Assembly (NCBI GenBank): GCA_963682055.1
Contig: OY821741.1
Coordinates: 24,746,711 to 24,810,710, forward strand
Direction: 5' to 3'
DNA length: 64,000 nucleotides
Source of the DNA: Primula veris
Lineage: Eukaryota; Streptophyta; Magnoliopsida; Ericales; Primulaceae
A program made the translations under genes and the position numbers. Numbering within the stretch: position 1 is the first letter of the stretch; the number at the start of each line of letters is the position of its first letter. Below are positions 10,912-24,190 of this stretch, piece after piece. The notes under the pieces were generated by a model, which saw nothing but the letters and a program-made list of their open reading frames with translations, had not been told where the DNA came from and did no database searches.

Positions 10912-11205
10912 ATGTCCGGTCCTTTCATCCAATCAGCATTAGCTTTGCAAGTGGAGGCCTTTGAAGCCTCCTATGGCCATGTACAAAGGCTGTTGAAGGA
11001 TGCCGAGAAAGAATTGAAGGTGATGCGTTATCATCACTCCGAGATGGTCCGGGAATTAACTTGGCTAAGATCTGAATTGGATTATTGCCGACGTGCTCGT
11101 CAGGCTCTAGTCAAAGAGAATGAGGTGTTGAGGGGGTATTCGACACTTCGAGACAGGAATGTCTCTGCCGGGCCCTCTCATCGATACCGATCGACTTCCC
11201 CCTAA
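10912..11205 (+). CDS. Small coiled-coil protein, homologue of 41477-41889 (97 aa)
   Basis: Intact ORF starting MSGPFIQSALALQVEAFEAS. ATG 10912 is chosen because the homologue in the other element aligns from about this point, and upstream residues are a hydrophobic leader without conservation. Shared blocks with the 41889-41477 gene are LKVMRYHH.EMVRELTWLR, ELxYCRRARQ, and the tail SAGPSHRYRSTSP. The protein is a heptad-rich helix with a short Ser/Arg tail. The TATA box TATAAATA lies at 10820-10827. The function is unknown. It belongs to a different subfamily from 9313 and 9933. Confidence 0.7.
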   Translation: MSGPFIQSALALQVEAFEASYGHVQRLLKDAEKELKVMRYHHSEMVRELTWLRSELDYCRRARQALVKENEVLRGYSTLRDRNVSAGPSHRYRSTSP

Positions 11206-12290
11206 CCTTTCCCCTTCTTTTTTATTTTTTTCTTCTGCTGCGTCTCCTCTTCCTCATCCTTTTCTTTCTATACTCTTTCAGTCTCTCTTCTCTCTATCCT
11301 CCATTTTCTTCTTACTATCTTTTCCTAGGTCCTTCTTTTTCTTCTTTTTATTTACTCAACCACTTGAGTTTTACTCAAATGATTAGGTTTAAAGGCTGTC
11401 GTATACGTATTTACTGTGTTCCAAAATTGTCTTACATTTGGTTATATGTTCTTCTATTTATTATTTTTGCTTTTCTTTAGGTTAATATCGTTGCTTGTTT
11501 TAGTGAACCCCAGTTGAATATATTTAAACAAGCATCTGTCGTGTCAGATTTAACTTTCAGTTATACACTTACACTAGTTTCTTAATTGTTTTGGTTACAT
11601 AGTTAAAAAAATATTCAAGAGAACAAATGATTTTATTATGTCTGAAGATTAGGTTTTAATTATCGGAATAGGAAAACTTGTTTCTTTCCGTTTGTTTTAC
11701 TGAAACTAAATGATACATCTTTTTAGATGAAATCGGTTTTTAGTAACGTTTTCCAAATCTTGGCAAAATGGAAGAAAATCTCCCTGGATAATCCAGAAAA
11801 CATTTTCCAGATAGAGAGCTATCTAGGAGGAAAAAATCAGCAAGAAATAATTCAGAAAACATTTCCCAGATAGAGAGCTCTCGTTTTGGTTTGAAACAGA
11901 GCTCGTTCCGGGACTGAGACGAGGTCGAAGTTAGGAAAAAACGGAGCTTGTTTTGGTATGAAACCTAGCTTGTTTCGGGACCGAGACAGGTCCTTTTTGG
12001 GGGCACTGCAAGTGCTCGAGGGTTTGCCCAAGACTGTTTAATACTTGGCTATTTGTTTAACCGCCTTGTGGGGGAATTAGGAATTTTAGAGTATTTAAGA
12101 AAAAAGACGATTTATTTAATTTGGCTATTTTTCTTGTTGTTGTTTAGACCCGAAAAGTCAATAATTACGACATAGCGTAAGTGCATTCCAAGTGCTCGAT
12201 GGTTTCCCCAAAATGGTTAATTTTTAGGCGGAGGCGGGATGATTTTTAGTTGTACATGTTTATATCATTTTGTTTAATGACTATATACAT
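11206..12290. other. Unclassified DNA between truncated element and tRNA-like sequence
   Basis: Pyrimidine-rich to 11345, then AT-rich. Two short internal repeats are visible: CAAGTGCTCGAGGGTTTGCC near 12008 and CAAGTGCTCGATGGTTTCCC near 12190, and CCAGATAGAGAGCT twice (about 11809 and 11867). The breakpoint of the large duplication may lie here, because recognisable retrotransposon sequence ends after 11205. No gene is supported. Confidence 0.5.
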
Positions 12291-12295
12291 CTGTA

Positions 12296-12366
12296 AGATC
12301 AAAATGGTAAGAGCGCTTGCACCAATACTGAACTTCAAGAGTTTGGTGGTTCGAATCCATCCGTTA
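12296..12366 (+). other. tRNA-like sequence (Pol III A/B box pair)
   Basis: An A-box-like ATGGTAAGAGCGC (12304-12316) and a perfect B box GGTTCGAATCC (12348-12358) stand at tRNA spacing. GGTGG/CCATC form a five-pair T stem. The acceptor and anticodon stems do not pair convincingly, and a poly-A stretch follows (12370-12381). This fits a tRNA-derived SINE head or tRNA pseudogene rather than a functional tRNA. Confidence 0.4.
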
Positions 12367-12384
12367 TTTTAAAAAAAAAAAATT

Positions 12385-14480
12385 GAAGTAAAGTTTATGC
12401 ACTTTGTAGTGATCTATACGCTGTTTAACAATTTTGACTGAACTAGATGCACTTTTTTACTTAACTGTATGCACTTTAGATTGGCCTATATGCCCTTTAT
12501 GTTGAATCAGATGCACTTTTGACTAAATTATATGTACTTTCTATTGAAATAGATGCACTTTTGACTAAAATATATGCAATTTGTGTTGAACTAGATGCAT
12601 TTTTGACTGAACTGTATGCACTTTCGATTGATATATATGCACTTTGTGTTGAACTATGTACTTTTTACAGAACTCTATGCACTTTTGATAGAACTATATG
12701 CACTTTGTGTTGAACTAGATACTCTTTTGACCGAACTATATGCACTTTCGATTGAACTAAATGTACTTAGTGTTGAACTAGATGCACTTTAAACTGATCT
12801 GTATGCATTTTTGATTGAACTATATGAAATTTATGTCGAACTATATTCGCTTTTGTCTGAATTGTATGCACTTTCGATTGAACTATATACACTTTTATAC
12901 TAAACTGCATGTTCTTTATATCAAACTATATGCAATTTTGACTAAACTATATGTACTTTTATTGAACTATATACAATTTATGGTGAACTATATGTAATTT
13001 TGACTTAACCATATGCACTTTTATTAAACTATATGCACTTTTTGATGAAAAAACTCCTTTTTGGTGAAAAAGCCACTTTTTAGTGAAAAAACTGGTTGTT
13101 GACGAAAAATAGCTTTTTCGGTGTAAAAAGTCATCTATTGAAAAAAAAACTATTTGTTTTAATAATTTTTTGTGATTTTTTTAATTTTTCTTTGATTTTT
13201 ACATTTTTTTTTGTGATTTTGTGATTTTTTTTTAATATTATTTTTGGTGATTTTTTTTAGAAAAATACATTTTTTGTGAATTTTGTGATATTTTATAATT
13301 TTTTGTGATTGTTTTTAGAAAAATACATTTTTCTTATTTTTTTTTTAATAAAAAATAAAGTTTTTTTGTGATTGTGATTTTTATAATTTTTGTGTTTTTT
13401 TTCAATTTTATAGAATTTTATTCTAATTCAAAACTAGATTTTTGAAAGAGACAGTATGTATATTATGTTTTGGGTTGTATACTGACGTTTTGATAATTAA
13501 AGTGAATAATTAAAAAGTGATAACTAGAGACAATGTGAACTTATAGATGTAACTAGGGGTGGGTTAGGGTCGGGACCCGACCCGACCCGTAAATGCTCAA
13601 CTCGTATCCCGACCCGATTACTTTTGGAAGTGAAAAAAAAATCCCGATTCCGACCCGACAGAAGTCGGGACCCGAATTTTCGGGATCCCGTAGGGTCGGG
13701 ATAGGTTTATTCCGAATCTCCCGACATATTTTTTTATTTTACGACGTCGTCAATTTTTATTAACAATTTTTATTTGAGAAGTCTAAACATGTTATTAACA
13801 CGAAACATAATTCTAGTTTAAAAATAAAATTCCTAATAAATGAAAAAAGAAATTAACATGTAATAGAAAAAATAGTGTGAAACTATAAATAATGGAGTAA
13901 TAAAAAAATTGATACGTACGTTTTTTATCAGATTCTTTTAGTATTTAGTTTTATTCACACAAGCAACAATTATCATTATAATTTTTATAATCGGAAAATA
14001 ATAATTATTTATCTTTCTTGAAAATAACAATATAAATTTTTAATTTAAATATATTCTTTATTTTAATAGTTTCATATATTCAATATTATAACTAATATAT
14101 AAAACAAAAAGAATTGTAACTTATAGGGTAGAGTGGTTACATTGTATGCTAGATGTACAATGTTTGATTCTCAGCACTTACATTTAATATAAATTAATTT
14201 ATATTTTTACATAAAATATAAATTAATTAAAAAATCGGGTCGGGTCAGGACACCCGACGAAATCAAAATTGTCACCCGATCCCGATCCCGAAGTTTATCG
14301 GGTCGGGACAAAACCCGACATTTTCAGGTCGGGACTATTGTAGGGTCGGGAAATTTCGCGTCGGGTGCGGGTCGAGACACGGGTTGAGATTTTTCCCCCA
14401 GCCCTAGATGTAACTATGATAAATATAAATTGCTATGGGTTATTTATAGAGAATTCCTTCGTTACCTTTTTTTTAATAAT
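12385..14480. repeat. Foldback-type repeat family, member 3, split by a hAT element
   Basis: The 20-21-bp TATATGCACTTTYGACTGAA-type units run from about 12388 to 13045. The T-rich zone with TTTTTGTGATTTTT lies at 13140-13420, and the end module at 13440-13553. The end module resumes at 14415 (AAATATAAATTGC...TATAGAGAATTCC) after an inserted hAT element. Removing the insertion restores similarity with the right end of member 4 near 56520. Confidence 0.7.
13554..14406. mobile_element. Non-autonomous hAT element, 853 bp, with perfect 8-bp target duplication
   Basis: The ends are TAGGGGTGGG and, reverse-complemented from the right, TAGGGCTGGG. The flanking direct repeat GATGTAAC lies at 13546-13553 and 14407-14414. 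Subterminal regions hold many GGGTCGGG/CCCGACCC repeats in opposite orientations. The interior is AT-rich with no transposase. Confidence 0.9.
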
Positions 14481-14897
14481 TTTTAATAACATATCTGAGT
14501 AACGTATAACATGATATTATAAAGTATATCCACGCATTTGTATACCATATACATCTGAATCTGATCATCCCCAAAGTTACTCCAAAGATTGAAAAAATAT
14601 ATATCTTATCTTACTCCGATGACATCTCCATCAGTACAACCTGGCCAAATCAACCCCTAATCGATTAATTTCAACAAGTGATTTGATCAAGCTTGTATAT
14701 GATTGCATCGAGATAAAAACTTTATGAAAATATCTTGAACCTCACTTCGTATATTCCTGATAACATAACAAGCCGCGCAATAATTCATCTTTATCTCCTT
14801 TACTAAATAGTAAAAACAAACTATGACAAACGCCTTATAAACGTGTATACTGTTTTCCAGTTAAGGGAGTCACGTCAGAATTGTAGATCCGTATGAT
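14481..14897. other. 3' flank of SpoU gene copy B
   Basis: AT-rich DNA immediately downstream of the minus-strand SpoU stop codon, expected to hold its 3' UTR and poly(A) signal. AATAAT-like hexamers are present, but I cannot pick one. Nothing else is seen. Confidence 0.5.
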
Positions 14898-17800
14898 TCA
14901 ATGTTTCATAAAAAAACTTGTTCTGTGAGACTGTAACATGTACAAGAAAATCCCACCTGCAACTGAAACATTTAGGGACTCAAATTCTCCAGCCATGTGT
15001 ATACTTACAAGCTCACATAATTGCCTAGTTTTCTCCGAAAGTCCACCTCCTTCGCTTCCCAAAACTAAACACAATGGTCTGTCCGCTAAAGAATCTACAA
15101 GTTTTTGAGAAAGGGGTATGACTAGCTTAGATTGCTCATTGCGATCTGGATGACCAGCCAAAATTTTGAAATGGAATATTTCTATTAGAGATTGTAGATG
15201 AGCCCAAGTACCGGAAACAATTGGAATTTGAAAAGAGGCTCCTCTGCTAGCTCGAAGGGCTTTCTCGTTGAATGGGTCACAACAACCAGGAAGAAGGAAT
15301 ATGCCACCCTGTTAGTAATTGATGCAAAAATGATAATTTATTACTTTATGGATACTTAAATAAGAAAGAGAAAAAAAAAATCCATGTTGTATACAACTTG
15401 ATTGTGGATATGGATTTTACGGTATCATTTTACTTGTTGGTACCCAGTGTAAAAACGTTGCCTAAATAATCAATCAAAATTTTGATTTAAGTTTCATTCT
15501 TCCATTTAAACTATACTCCAGTTTAATTCGATAAAGTTGCGTCAGCTCAGTACATGGAGTAGTTATAAGATTGAGAAACAAAGTTATGCACTACATAAAT
15601 AAATTTGATTAAATTAACTTTTGTAGCCATTTTCTCAACCAGAGGACATTTTCTCGCCATGTTGATTTAGACAGCTGAAAACTCTCTTTTCATGACACAG
15701 TAGACCCAGTGTTCAGAAAATAGCCTAACCGCAATCTACAGTAGGTCTGGGGACAAATAACTAAAATCTTAGTTATAGGGCGTAATCCTATTTGCTGTAG
15801 CAAAGCAATACAATTGTTTAATTGTCATCAAGATACAGTACCCTTTTCTGCTGTTTTTTTTAATAATGTTATTTTTCCTGATTACTTAAGTAGCAACTCT
15901 ATGGAAATGTAAACTGTAAAGAGAGTGTAGTTAGGAAGGTGCATCACGGGAGCTACCTCTTTTTAGTGCAGAAGGAGCATAACCATACATTAAATTTGAT
16001 TCCAAAATGATCTACTACTAATTTCACCAGCATCATATGAAAGTTTACTCACGATCACGAAGAAAGACAAATAATAAAAATATGAAAATAGAGAATCAAA
16101 TGAAGTGTTTGCAATGGGGCGTCTTACCCATCCAAAAGCCATAGCTGATCTAAGCAAGGTTCCAAGATTACCTGGATCCTGCCATTGAACGACTTAATAG
16201 TTAGTTGTAATCAAAATTCAAAACAGTATCTTCAAGAAGGAAACAGATCCAACCTAGAAAGCTTAACCCAAAGTTATTTAGAGTCTCATCTCTTTTTATG
16301 CAAGTACTTGACGACTTAGTTCCTGGACATTAGTAGCGGATTTACGATTCCAGCACTTTTTAAATCATATAACCCGATGGGAAAGTAGTGGGTCTTCAAA
16401 AAGTGGCAACTAAAATGTCGAATCTATTCAAAACCTAGTTCATCTGCATTTGATTTCGTAAAAACAAAAAGAGATTCTAGAGACTAGTGCAGTACTTAGC
16501 ACAAACGGTTCTCCTTTATTATCAATCCATTTTCCATGAACCCGCTTAACCATTATACCTATACTTACTCCATTTAATTTTGCGTGACAATCTAGCACCT
16601 GTTTCTGAATTAGTTGTGCAAAATCATAACTGGTGTGTTTGGCTAGGGGTTACCAAGAATCTTAAGCCTCAATACTGTCAAACAGTATAATGGCAGGCCT
16701 GAGATGGAGTATAGCTTAGTCATTATCTAGAAGAAACCAACAATGCAGCTCATATAACAGGTGTACTTAACTTTAGGAGAATGAAATTTTACCTGAATCC
16801 CATCAAGGACTAAAATCCGTTTTAGAGAGGGAAACAATTTGCACCAGTCCTCTTCTTGCAAGCTACCGTCCAGATTAGAGAATGTTGAAGGAATCTTCAT
16901 CAAAGCAATTGCATCTAAAGAATCAGGTGATTCTAATCCAGATAGCTTCTTCATGACCGCTGAGCTAACACGGAGAGTAGTAAGGGGAAGAGCATTTAAA
17001 CCATGAGGAACCTCAGCTTTATCGAGTACAATTAAGCAATTAACCGTAGTGGCTGAGTCCTGATTTAATTCACAATAACTATATACTTCCCTGTGAAAAT
17101 TCACATGTTATTTGTTAGTATTGCATGTTCACCTACACCACGAGCAACGATTCCTTTCACTTTCATTACCATTAGAAAATCATGTGATTTTTGTTTCTTA
17201 GTTCTTTAGTGCAGAAAAACAAGCAACATGAGTAACTAAGTCCATGAGCAAGGATATATATCATCAAGCCATATTACCAACATATGAAAACAAAAACTTA
17301 ATGAGAGGAAGAGCAGCATTTTGTTGGTCAGATTTTGTGGCGGTACTAAATTAGAAATGACAAGAAAGGATTTAAGTTTGTGAAACTTGGACCACAACAG
17401 GTAGAACAAATGTCAATTACTAGTATACCAAGAAAAAATAAATTCAAACGCTATAGGTGATGGATCAACACCCTTGTTTTTTCTTTGACTCGCCGCTTTG
17501 TGTAGGTAAAACACAAACTCAATAAACAAGAGTTGTGGCCTCACATACATTACTGGTCAGATAAATGTGAAATTTCGTATCAAATAAATCTGAAGCATAA
17601 TATGAGAGAATAATCGACAACTAAAGCCATATACTTTCCACTAAAAGGAATGATTTAATACTTCCAGTAACCGAATTAGGATTGTAGCATATAGAATCCA
17701 GTTATATAAAGATGGCCCTATGTTTTGATTATAAAAACTTACATCCTATTGTTGGTAGTTTATGGCTTTGGTAGGATCCTGTAATCCGATTGCAAAAGCT

Positions 17801-19301
17801 AATGGGACTATAATGGGACCAGAACGCATAATGGGACTATCTTCAACCAAGAAAAGCTAAATATCCATCACAATTGCACCAGAACGTATTTCTAACATTT
17901 ACTTTACAAAAAACTAAACAAAAATTCAAGAACCAAATATAGATTTGGCCCGCATTCCTTGAGAATGAATAACTTATGATTTTTAACTTCATCCAATGCT
18001 AGGCCATTAATCCAAAATCTGAAGTGGTAATGGTATCTAAAATCGAAAATATTTAATTGTCAAAAGCTGTTTCATTCCTTATGTGGGCTTCTTGGTGCAT
18101 ATTATAAGCAACTAGGTCGAGTTACTCCAGACTAAATAAAATTTGAAGTTGAGGAGCTTTATCCTTCAAGTTTTTCTGCCTAGAAATGCAAAAAACTCAG
18201 CTCTTACTCTCTCACCTAGATAAATTGCACCTTATGAGGAACTTAAAGATTTGCCAAGTTTAAGGCGGAGACCATAGGCTTGTTTTGGTGAAATTTTTGT
18301 TTATTTGGTTAGTTGCTTATAAGTTTCGATGTCCTTGGGAAATTAAGGTTAAAAGTTGAAATATCTTTTTGTTTTCGACAGTGAATAGCCACAAAAAGGT
18401 TTAAACTTATTGAACCCCTACTTTTTTCTCTGCCTCAAGTAAGCTACCGTGTACTTTTTTTTAAAGTACTAACCACCTTACATTTTGATATGCACTGATA
18501 AAATTAGCTAACCTCCATACCCATTTTAGTACTCTATCAAGTACATACCACGAACTAATACTTCTGGTTACATACGTGATACTTATCTGTTTAGGAAAAA
18601 TAAGGACTAATTAGGATATGTTATGTATATTTTTTTTATAGTCAGTGTGTCAATATACATCAATGGGATATAAGGGGCCTGTATGAGAATTATTAAGAAC
18701 GTTTCTTGTTCATTTGTCCACAGTTCTTTTTATTACTACAGGCTAACTATTCGCCGTATCCGTATCATTTAGAATTTCAATTATTTGCATATTCCGTACC
18801 CATATAGCTTTGTAGATTAGTAGCCTCACATTTTGTGTAATGACAACTTATATGGCTTTAATATCTAGGGTAGTGATGGAACAGCATGGGGTCCGACGAG
18901 CCCCTTTATTCTTATTTAATTGGCTCAAGGCTTATTGTCTTTCCTTTTTTATTATTATTAGACTAATTCTACTTTTACGTTTAGTTTGTCGTATTCGCAA
19001 TTAGGGTTTCTGGGTGTTTCTTCATTGCGAAAGTGGCCACTTTCTCATTAGTTTATGCATGAATAAATAATAGCGCTTTGAGCGTCCATTACCACTCTTT
19101 GGTAAATTTTATTCTTAAGTTAGTAGATATTAAGTTTGGTAATTGGGTTTAACCTAGATGGTGGCTTGAATCCATCATGTAGGTTTTCTATTAGCAGCAA
19201 CAAGGGAAGTAAGTAGGTAGGCTCGTATAGGAAATGAAAAATATAATATAGAATATCAGCCTCTGCCATTTCCAATTCATGGTTCCACTGACAACAACCT
19301 A

Positions 19302-19349
<48 letters not shown>

Positions 19350-20253
19350 TGATGATGATGATGATGATAATAAAAATATAACGTATTAAAAAGAAGAGAA
19401 ACTAGTACTGTGAACAACCTAGGTGGCGGCCTTAATCCATCAGGTATGTTTTCAATTAACAACAACAACACTAATAGTAATATATTAAATTGGATTGATT
19501 TTAACCATGGGTTTATAATAATTAAGCATATGTAATAAATGATCATTTTTCCAAGATAACTAAGTTGGGTAAGGTTGTACCGTGAACGACCTTGGGGTGG
19601 TGGCCATATTTTTAACTAACAACAACAACAACAATAATAATAATAATAGTAATACATGAAATTGAAGAGAGAAAGAATAGGGAAAAAGAAGAAAGACCTA
19701 ATAGGGGTGGAGCCAAGAACAAATCTTTGAGCCTCCTCCATTGAGGTGAATTTCTTTTAAAGTTGGTAGATAACTAACTAAGTTGGGTAATTGGGTTGTA
19801 CCCACAAGAAACTAACTAGGTGGAGACAGTCGGGGCTCATTCTAATGAAAACAAATTATTCAACTCAAAAAATTATATAGAATATCGGCCCCTTCTACAG
19901 TGGAGACAAGTTGTAGAGTGAACAACCTAGGTGGTGGCCTTAATCCATCAGTTAAGTTAGGTATTCAACTAATAATAATAATAATAATAATAGAATAAAA
20001 GAAGGTAAGTAAACCTAATAGGGGTGGAGCCAATGAGTAAAGCAGAAGAATGAAAGTGACGATATGATGAGCTCAGCCTCAGCTTCACACAATGTTTCAC
20101 AAATCTATTATCAGTGCTGCTTATCACTCTTACTTTCTCCTCTTTTTTAACACCTTCTTTTCTTCTTTCATTATTATTATTATTTGATATCTTTTTCTGT
20201 TTTATTATTATTATTGGCGCAACAAACTCACTACTTATTATCATATTTACCAT
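14898..20253 (-). CDS. SpoU-family tRNA/rRNA 2'-O-methyltransferase, copy B (complete, four exons)
   Basis: Exons on the minus strand: 20253-20015, 17090-16793, 16178-16128 and 15308-14898. They total 999 bases, 332 codons plus TGA. All introns are GT-AG and the phases agree (intron 1 phase 2, introns 2 and 3 phase 0). The SpoU signature is complete. Motif 1 is DPGNLGTLLRSAMAFG in the 51-base exon 3. Motif 2 is LVLGSEGGGLSE and motif 3 is SLNVSVAGGIFLYML, both in exon 4. These form the knotted S-adenosylmethionine site of the SPOUT fold, which methylates a ribose 2'-OH in tRNA or rRNA. The N-terminus has FVKHCVKLRLSSSYR, the substrate-binding part of the family. Plant homologues are usually organellar. 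The first about 30 residues are rich in Ile, Lys and Asn from (AAT)-type repeats, so the start at 20253 or an additional upstream exon is uncertain. Intron 1 is 2.9 kb and full of simple repeats. Confidence 0.9.
19303..19372. repeat. (AAT)n(GAT)n microsatellite, copy B
   Basis: Homologue of 2520-2592, shorter by two triplets. Confidence 0.95.
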
Positions 20254-20426
20254 TCCCTTTCTCTTTCCTCCCCTCTTTCTTGTTTTTTAAAATGATTACT
20301 TTTACAAACACCTCTCTTTCACTCTCCTCCTCTTCTTTTCTCTCTTTCTCCGCCCCCTCCCTCTTAACATTTACCAAAACACAATTTATATCTAAGTTTT
20401 TTTTTACCTTTAATTTTTAATTAAAT

Positions 20427-21167
20427 TAGCCGTGTCAAAATAGATCCACACTCAAAAATCCATCTTAACTTTTTTCGAAACCAAAAAATCGATAACCGCT
20501 ATAAACCGAATGAAGTTTTGGCTAGATCGAGACCGATGGTTACGGTTTGGTTTGGGTTTCGAAACTATAACCGTCAACCTGACCCAAAAACCGAATCGTT
20601 AAATCCGAACAATATCCGAAAAGTAACCAATGTTTATATATAACATACGTAAATATATGTTATATAATATTTATATATTTATATTAGCTAAAAAATACAC
20701 ACACACAAATATTGTATAATATATAATGTGTAAATTTTAAATGAAATTTATAAGTTACAATGTTCTAAAATTTGTTCAACATTAATAATACATTCTAATT
20801 TTCTTTTAATTCAGAAATTTTATTAACATATTTCTTATATAATAAGTTTTTAGCAAAAATTTACAACAAAAGAAAATTAGTATAAAAACAAAACAAATAA
20901 AAATCAATTACAATTTTGAAGTAAAAAAATTTACTTACACAAAAAAAAATCTAAAAGTTGGTTAAAATCAAAATATCCGAAAACCGAAAACCGTTTGACC
21001 GATCGCATATTTAGGTACCGGGCGATTATTCTGCATAGTTTTATTCTTAAAAAACCCAATCGAACACGACTGTAGATTTTCTAAGACCCGAAGATAACCG
21101 AAACCGAACCAAACGAAACTGAAAGTTTTTGTTTTGGGTGGGTAGGTGGTCAAAATTACCAGTCCTA
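20427..21167. mobile_element. Non-autonomous hAT-like element (copy B)
   Basis: Duplicate of 3650-4396 with the same ends and subterminal repeats. It differs by a 6-base deletion in the ACAATT tract and a few substitutions. Confidence 0.5.
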
Positions 21168-21277
21168 GGTTTAAGTTAGTTATTCTTGGTTCATTAATTA
21201 ATAGGTGTTTGATTTTTATTGGATGACAAACCCTTGCTTTTAGTAGATCGGATTTACGGGTAAAATGAAAATAACCC

Positions 21278-21636
21278 GGGATTTAAACACTTTATACCTC
21301 CTTTGCAATACATTTTACATTTTTTTCAATTAAATACCTTGTACTAGTAAAAGTTCAATTTAGTACTCGTAACTATCAAAATCATTTAATTTAATTCTTT
21401 TTTGTCACTTTATCAATAAAAAGTGATGTGGCAATGACGTCATTACTGCCACGTGAGTAAAATTTGAACATTTTAATACCTTTTACAATACTTTTTTTTT
21501 TTCAATTTAGTACCTCAAAATATCAAAATTAGTTAAGTAGTTGACGGATGGGGTAATAAATTGAGTGATTTTGATAGTCGAAGGTACTAAATTGAGAAAA
21601 ATATATTGTACAAGGTATTAAACTGTATAAATCCCC
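21278..21636. mobile_element. Mutator-like MITE with 9-bp target duplication (copy B)
   Basis: Duplicate of 4507-4864. Target duplication AAATAACCC lies at 21269-21277 and 21637-21645. Confidence 0.75.
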
Positions 21637-22000
21637 AAATAACCCCGATGAACTAATATTTCTTGCAATTAAGCCCATAAACTATCAGATTTCTACAACT
21701 AACACTTAAGTTTCATCTTTAAAATGACATAAGTTTTTATTATGTTGTTCGTTTTACAAAAATATTTGTTCCATATATATATACTTTGTCAATTCACACG
21801 AGTTAAGATAAAAATTAGGTATAATGCCTCATAAGTACCACTTTTCAACTTATATTCCCACTAACTATTTAAGATAATTTACATTCCTCTTAGGTGTCAC
21901 TTTCTTTTACTATATATATTTAATTATTTTTATTTTTTTTTCATTCGAGTTCTTCTCCTGCATTAAAATATCTTTCTCTCTCCCTCTCTCCATCTCTATA

Positions 22001-22033
<33 letters not shown>

Positions 22034-22037
22034 CTCC

Positions 22038-22331
22038 ATGTTGCCATCAGCGGAGATGATCTCTTCTCCGACGATCTTCCTTCTTCTCCGACGACCTTGC
22101 TGCTTCTCCGACGACAAATTCGACAGCTGGCAGAGGAGGGCTCGTGGCGGAGGTATGTTGCAAGGGGATTGGAGGCAATGGTACTCGAGACAGTGTTGGC
22201 GTTATAGGGAAGTGATGACGTGGAGGACGATGATGACGTGTATGGGTCTAGGGTTTCGGTTTGGAAAGAGATTCGACAAATCTGAAATTCTCCAACAGAT
22301 GTTTAATATTTTGTTGTCTACTGTATATTAA
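22038..22331 (+). CDS. Hypothetical ORF, 97 codons; not recognised
   Basis: An ATG directly after the CT/TA tract opens 97 codons containing three tandem CTCCGACGAC repeats (Ser-Pro-Thr / Arg-Arg-Pro / Ser-Asp-Asp codons). The sequence is GC-richer than its surroundings and could be the 5' end of a decayed gene. The homologous frame in copy A is interrupted by TAG (TGGTAGTCG near 5419, where copy B has TGGTACTCG). That argues against a maintained protein. No family is recognised. Confidence 0.2.
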   Translation: MLPSAEMISSPTIFLLLRRPCCFSDDKFDSWQRRARGGGMLQGDWRQWYSRQCWRYREVMTWRTMMTCMGLGFRFGKRFDKSEILQQMFNILLSTVY

Positions 22332-22370
22332 TTGCTGGACAAATGGTAGTGTGTACTGTGTATCTGTTGG

Positions 22371-22630
22371 CTGGTTTGGTTGTAGCTTTTAAGCTCAATC
22401 CTTTTTGCTTGTTTGCTACGAGTTGTCTTAAATTCGGTGGGGGGACCCGTAGAAAGGGGGACGACCCACTATTTTGTTGTTGGGTCAGTATTTTTATTTT
22501 TAGTTGGCTTGAAAGTGAGTATTTTATTCAAGACTAAAATATTAGCTCGAAGATTTTTGTTGAAACTCTCCACTTTTTTCCTAGTCTCGAATTGGCCTGT
22601 TTTTTTGCCTAAAAACTGCAGCCAAACAAG
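22371..22630. mobile_element. MITE with about 24-bp inverted ends (copy B)
   Basis: Duplicate of 5611-5870, almost identical. Confidence 0.5.
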
Positions 22631-22854
22631 TTTTTGAAGTTTTTTTTTATTTTCTAGAAGACGTATAATTTCAATAGTTTTCTCAGTATGTGGTTTATTT
22701 ATTTACGGTGTTTCTTCTTTTTGCTGGGTGAATTTAAAAGGTTTGTTATATAGTGAAACTGAACAAATAACCAAAAAAGTGCACATGTTATTTTTAAGAA
22801 GAAACACCCCTTTTATCATGAGATTGCTATATTTCTCTATCATATCTAGCACAT

Positions 22855-24190
<1,336 letters not shown>

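Larger units (their letters stand above)
8498..11205 (-). mobile_element. Truncated Tat-type Ty3/gypsy retrotransposon, 3' end, minus orientation
   Basis: The 3' LTR (8498-9069) is followed at 9070 by a polypurine tract (reverse strand reads GTCAGGGAGCACT) and by internal DNA homologous to the 3' internal region of the complete element at 26790-43545 (same order of small genes, same promoter modules). TTTTT precedes the LTR. Everything upstream of these genes (gag-pol and 5' LTR) is missing: recognisable element sequence stops a little after 11205. The element belongs to the same superfamily as the complete one but to a different, diverged family. Confidence 0.8.
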
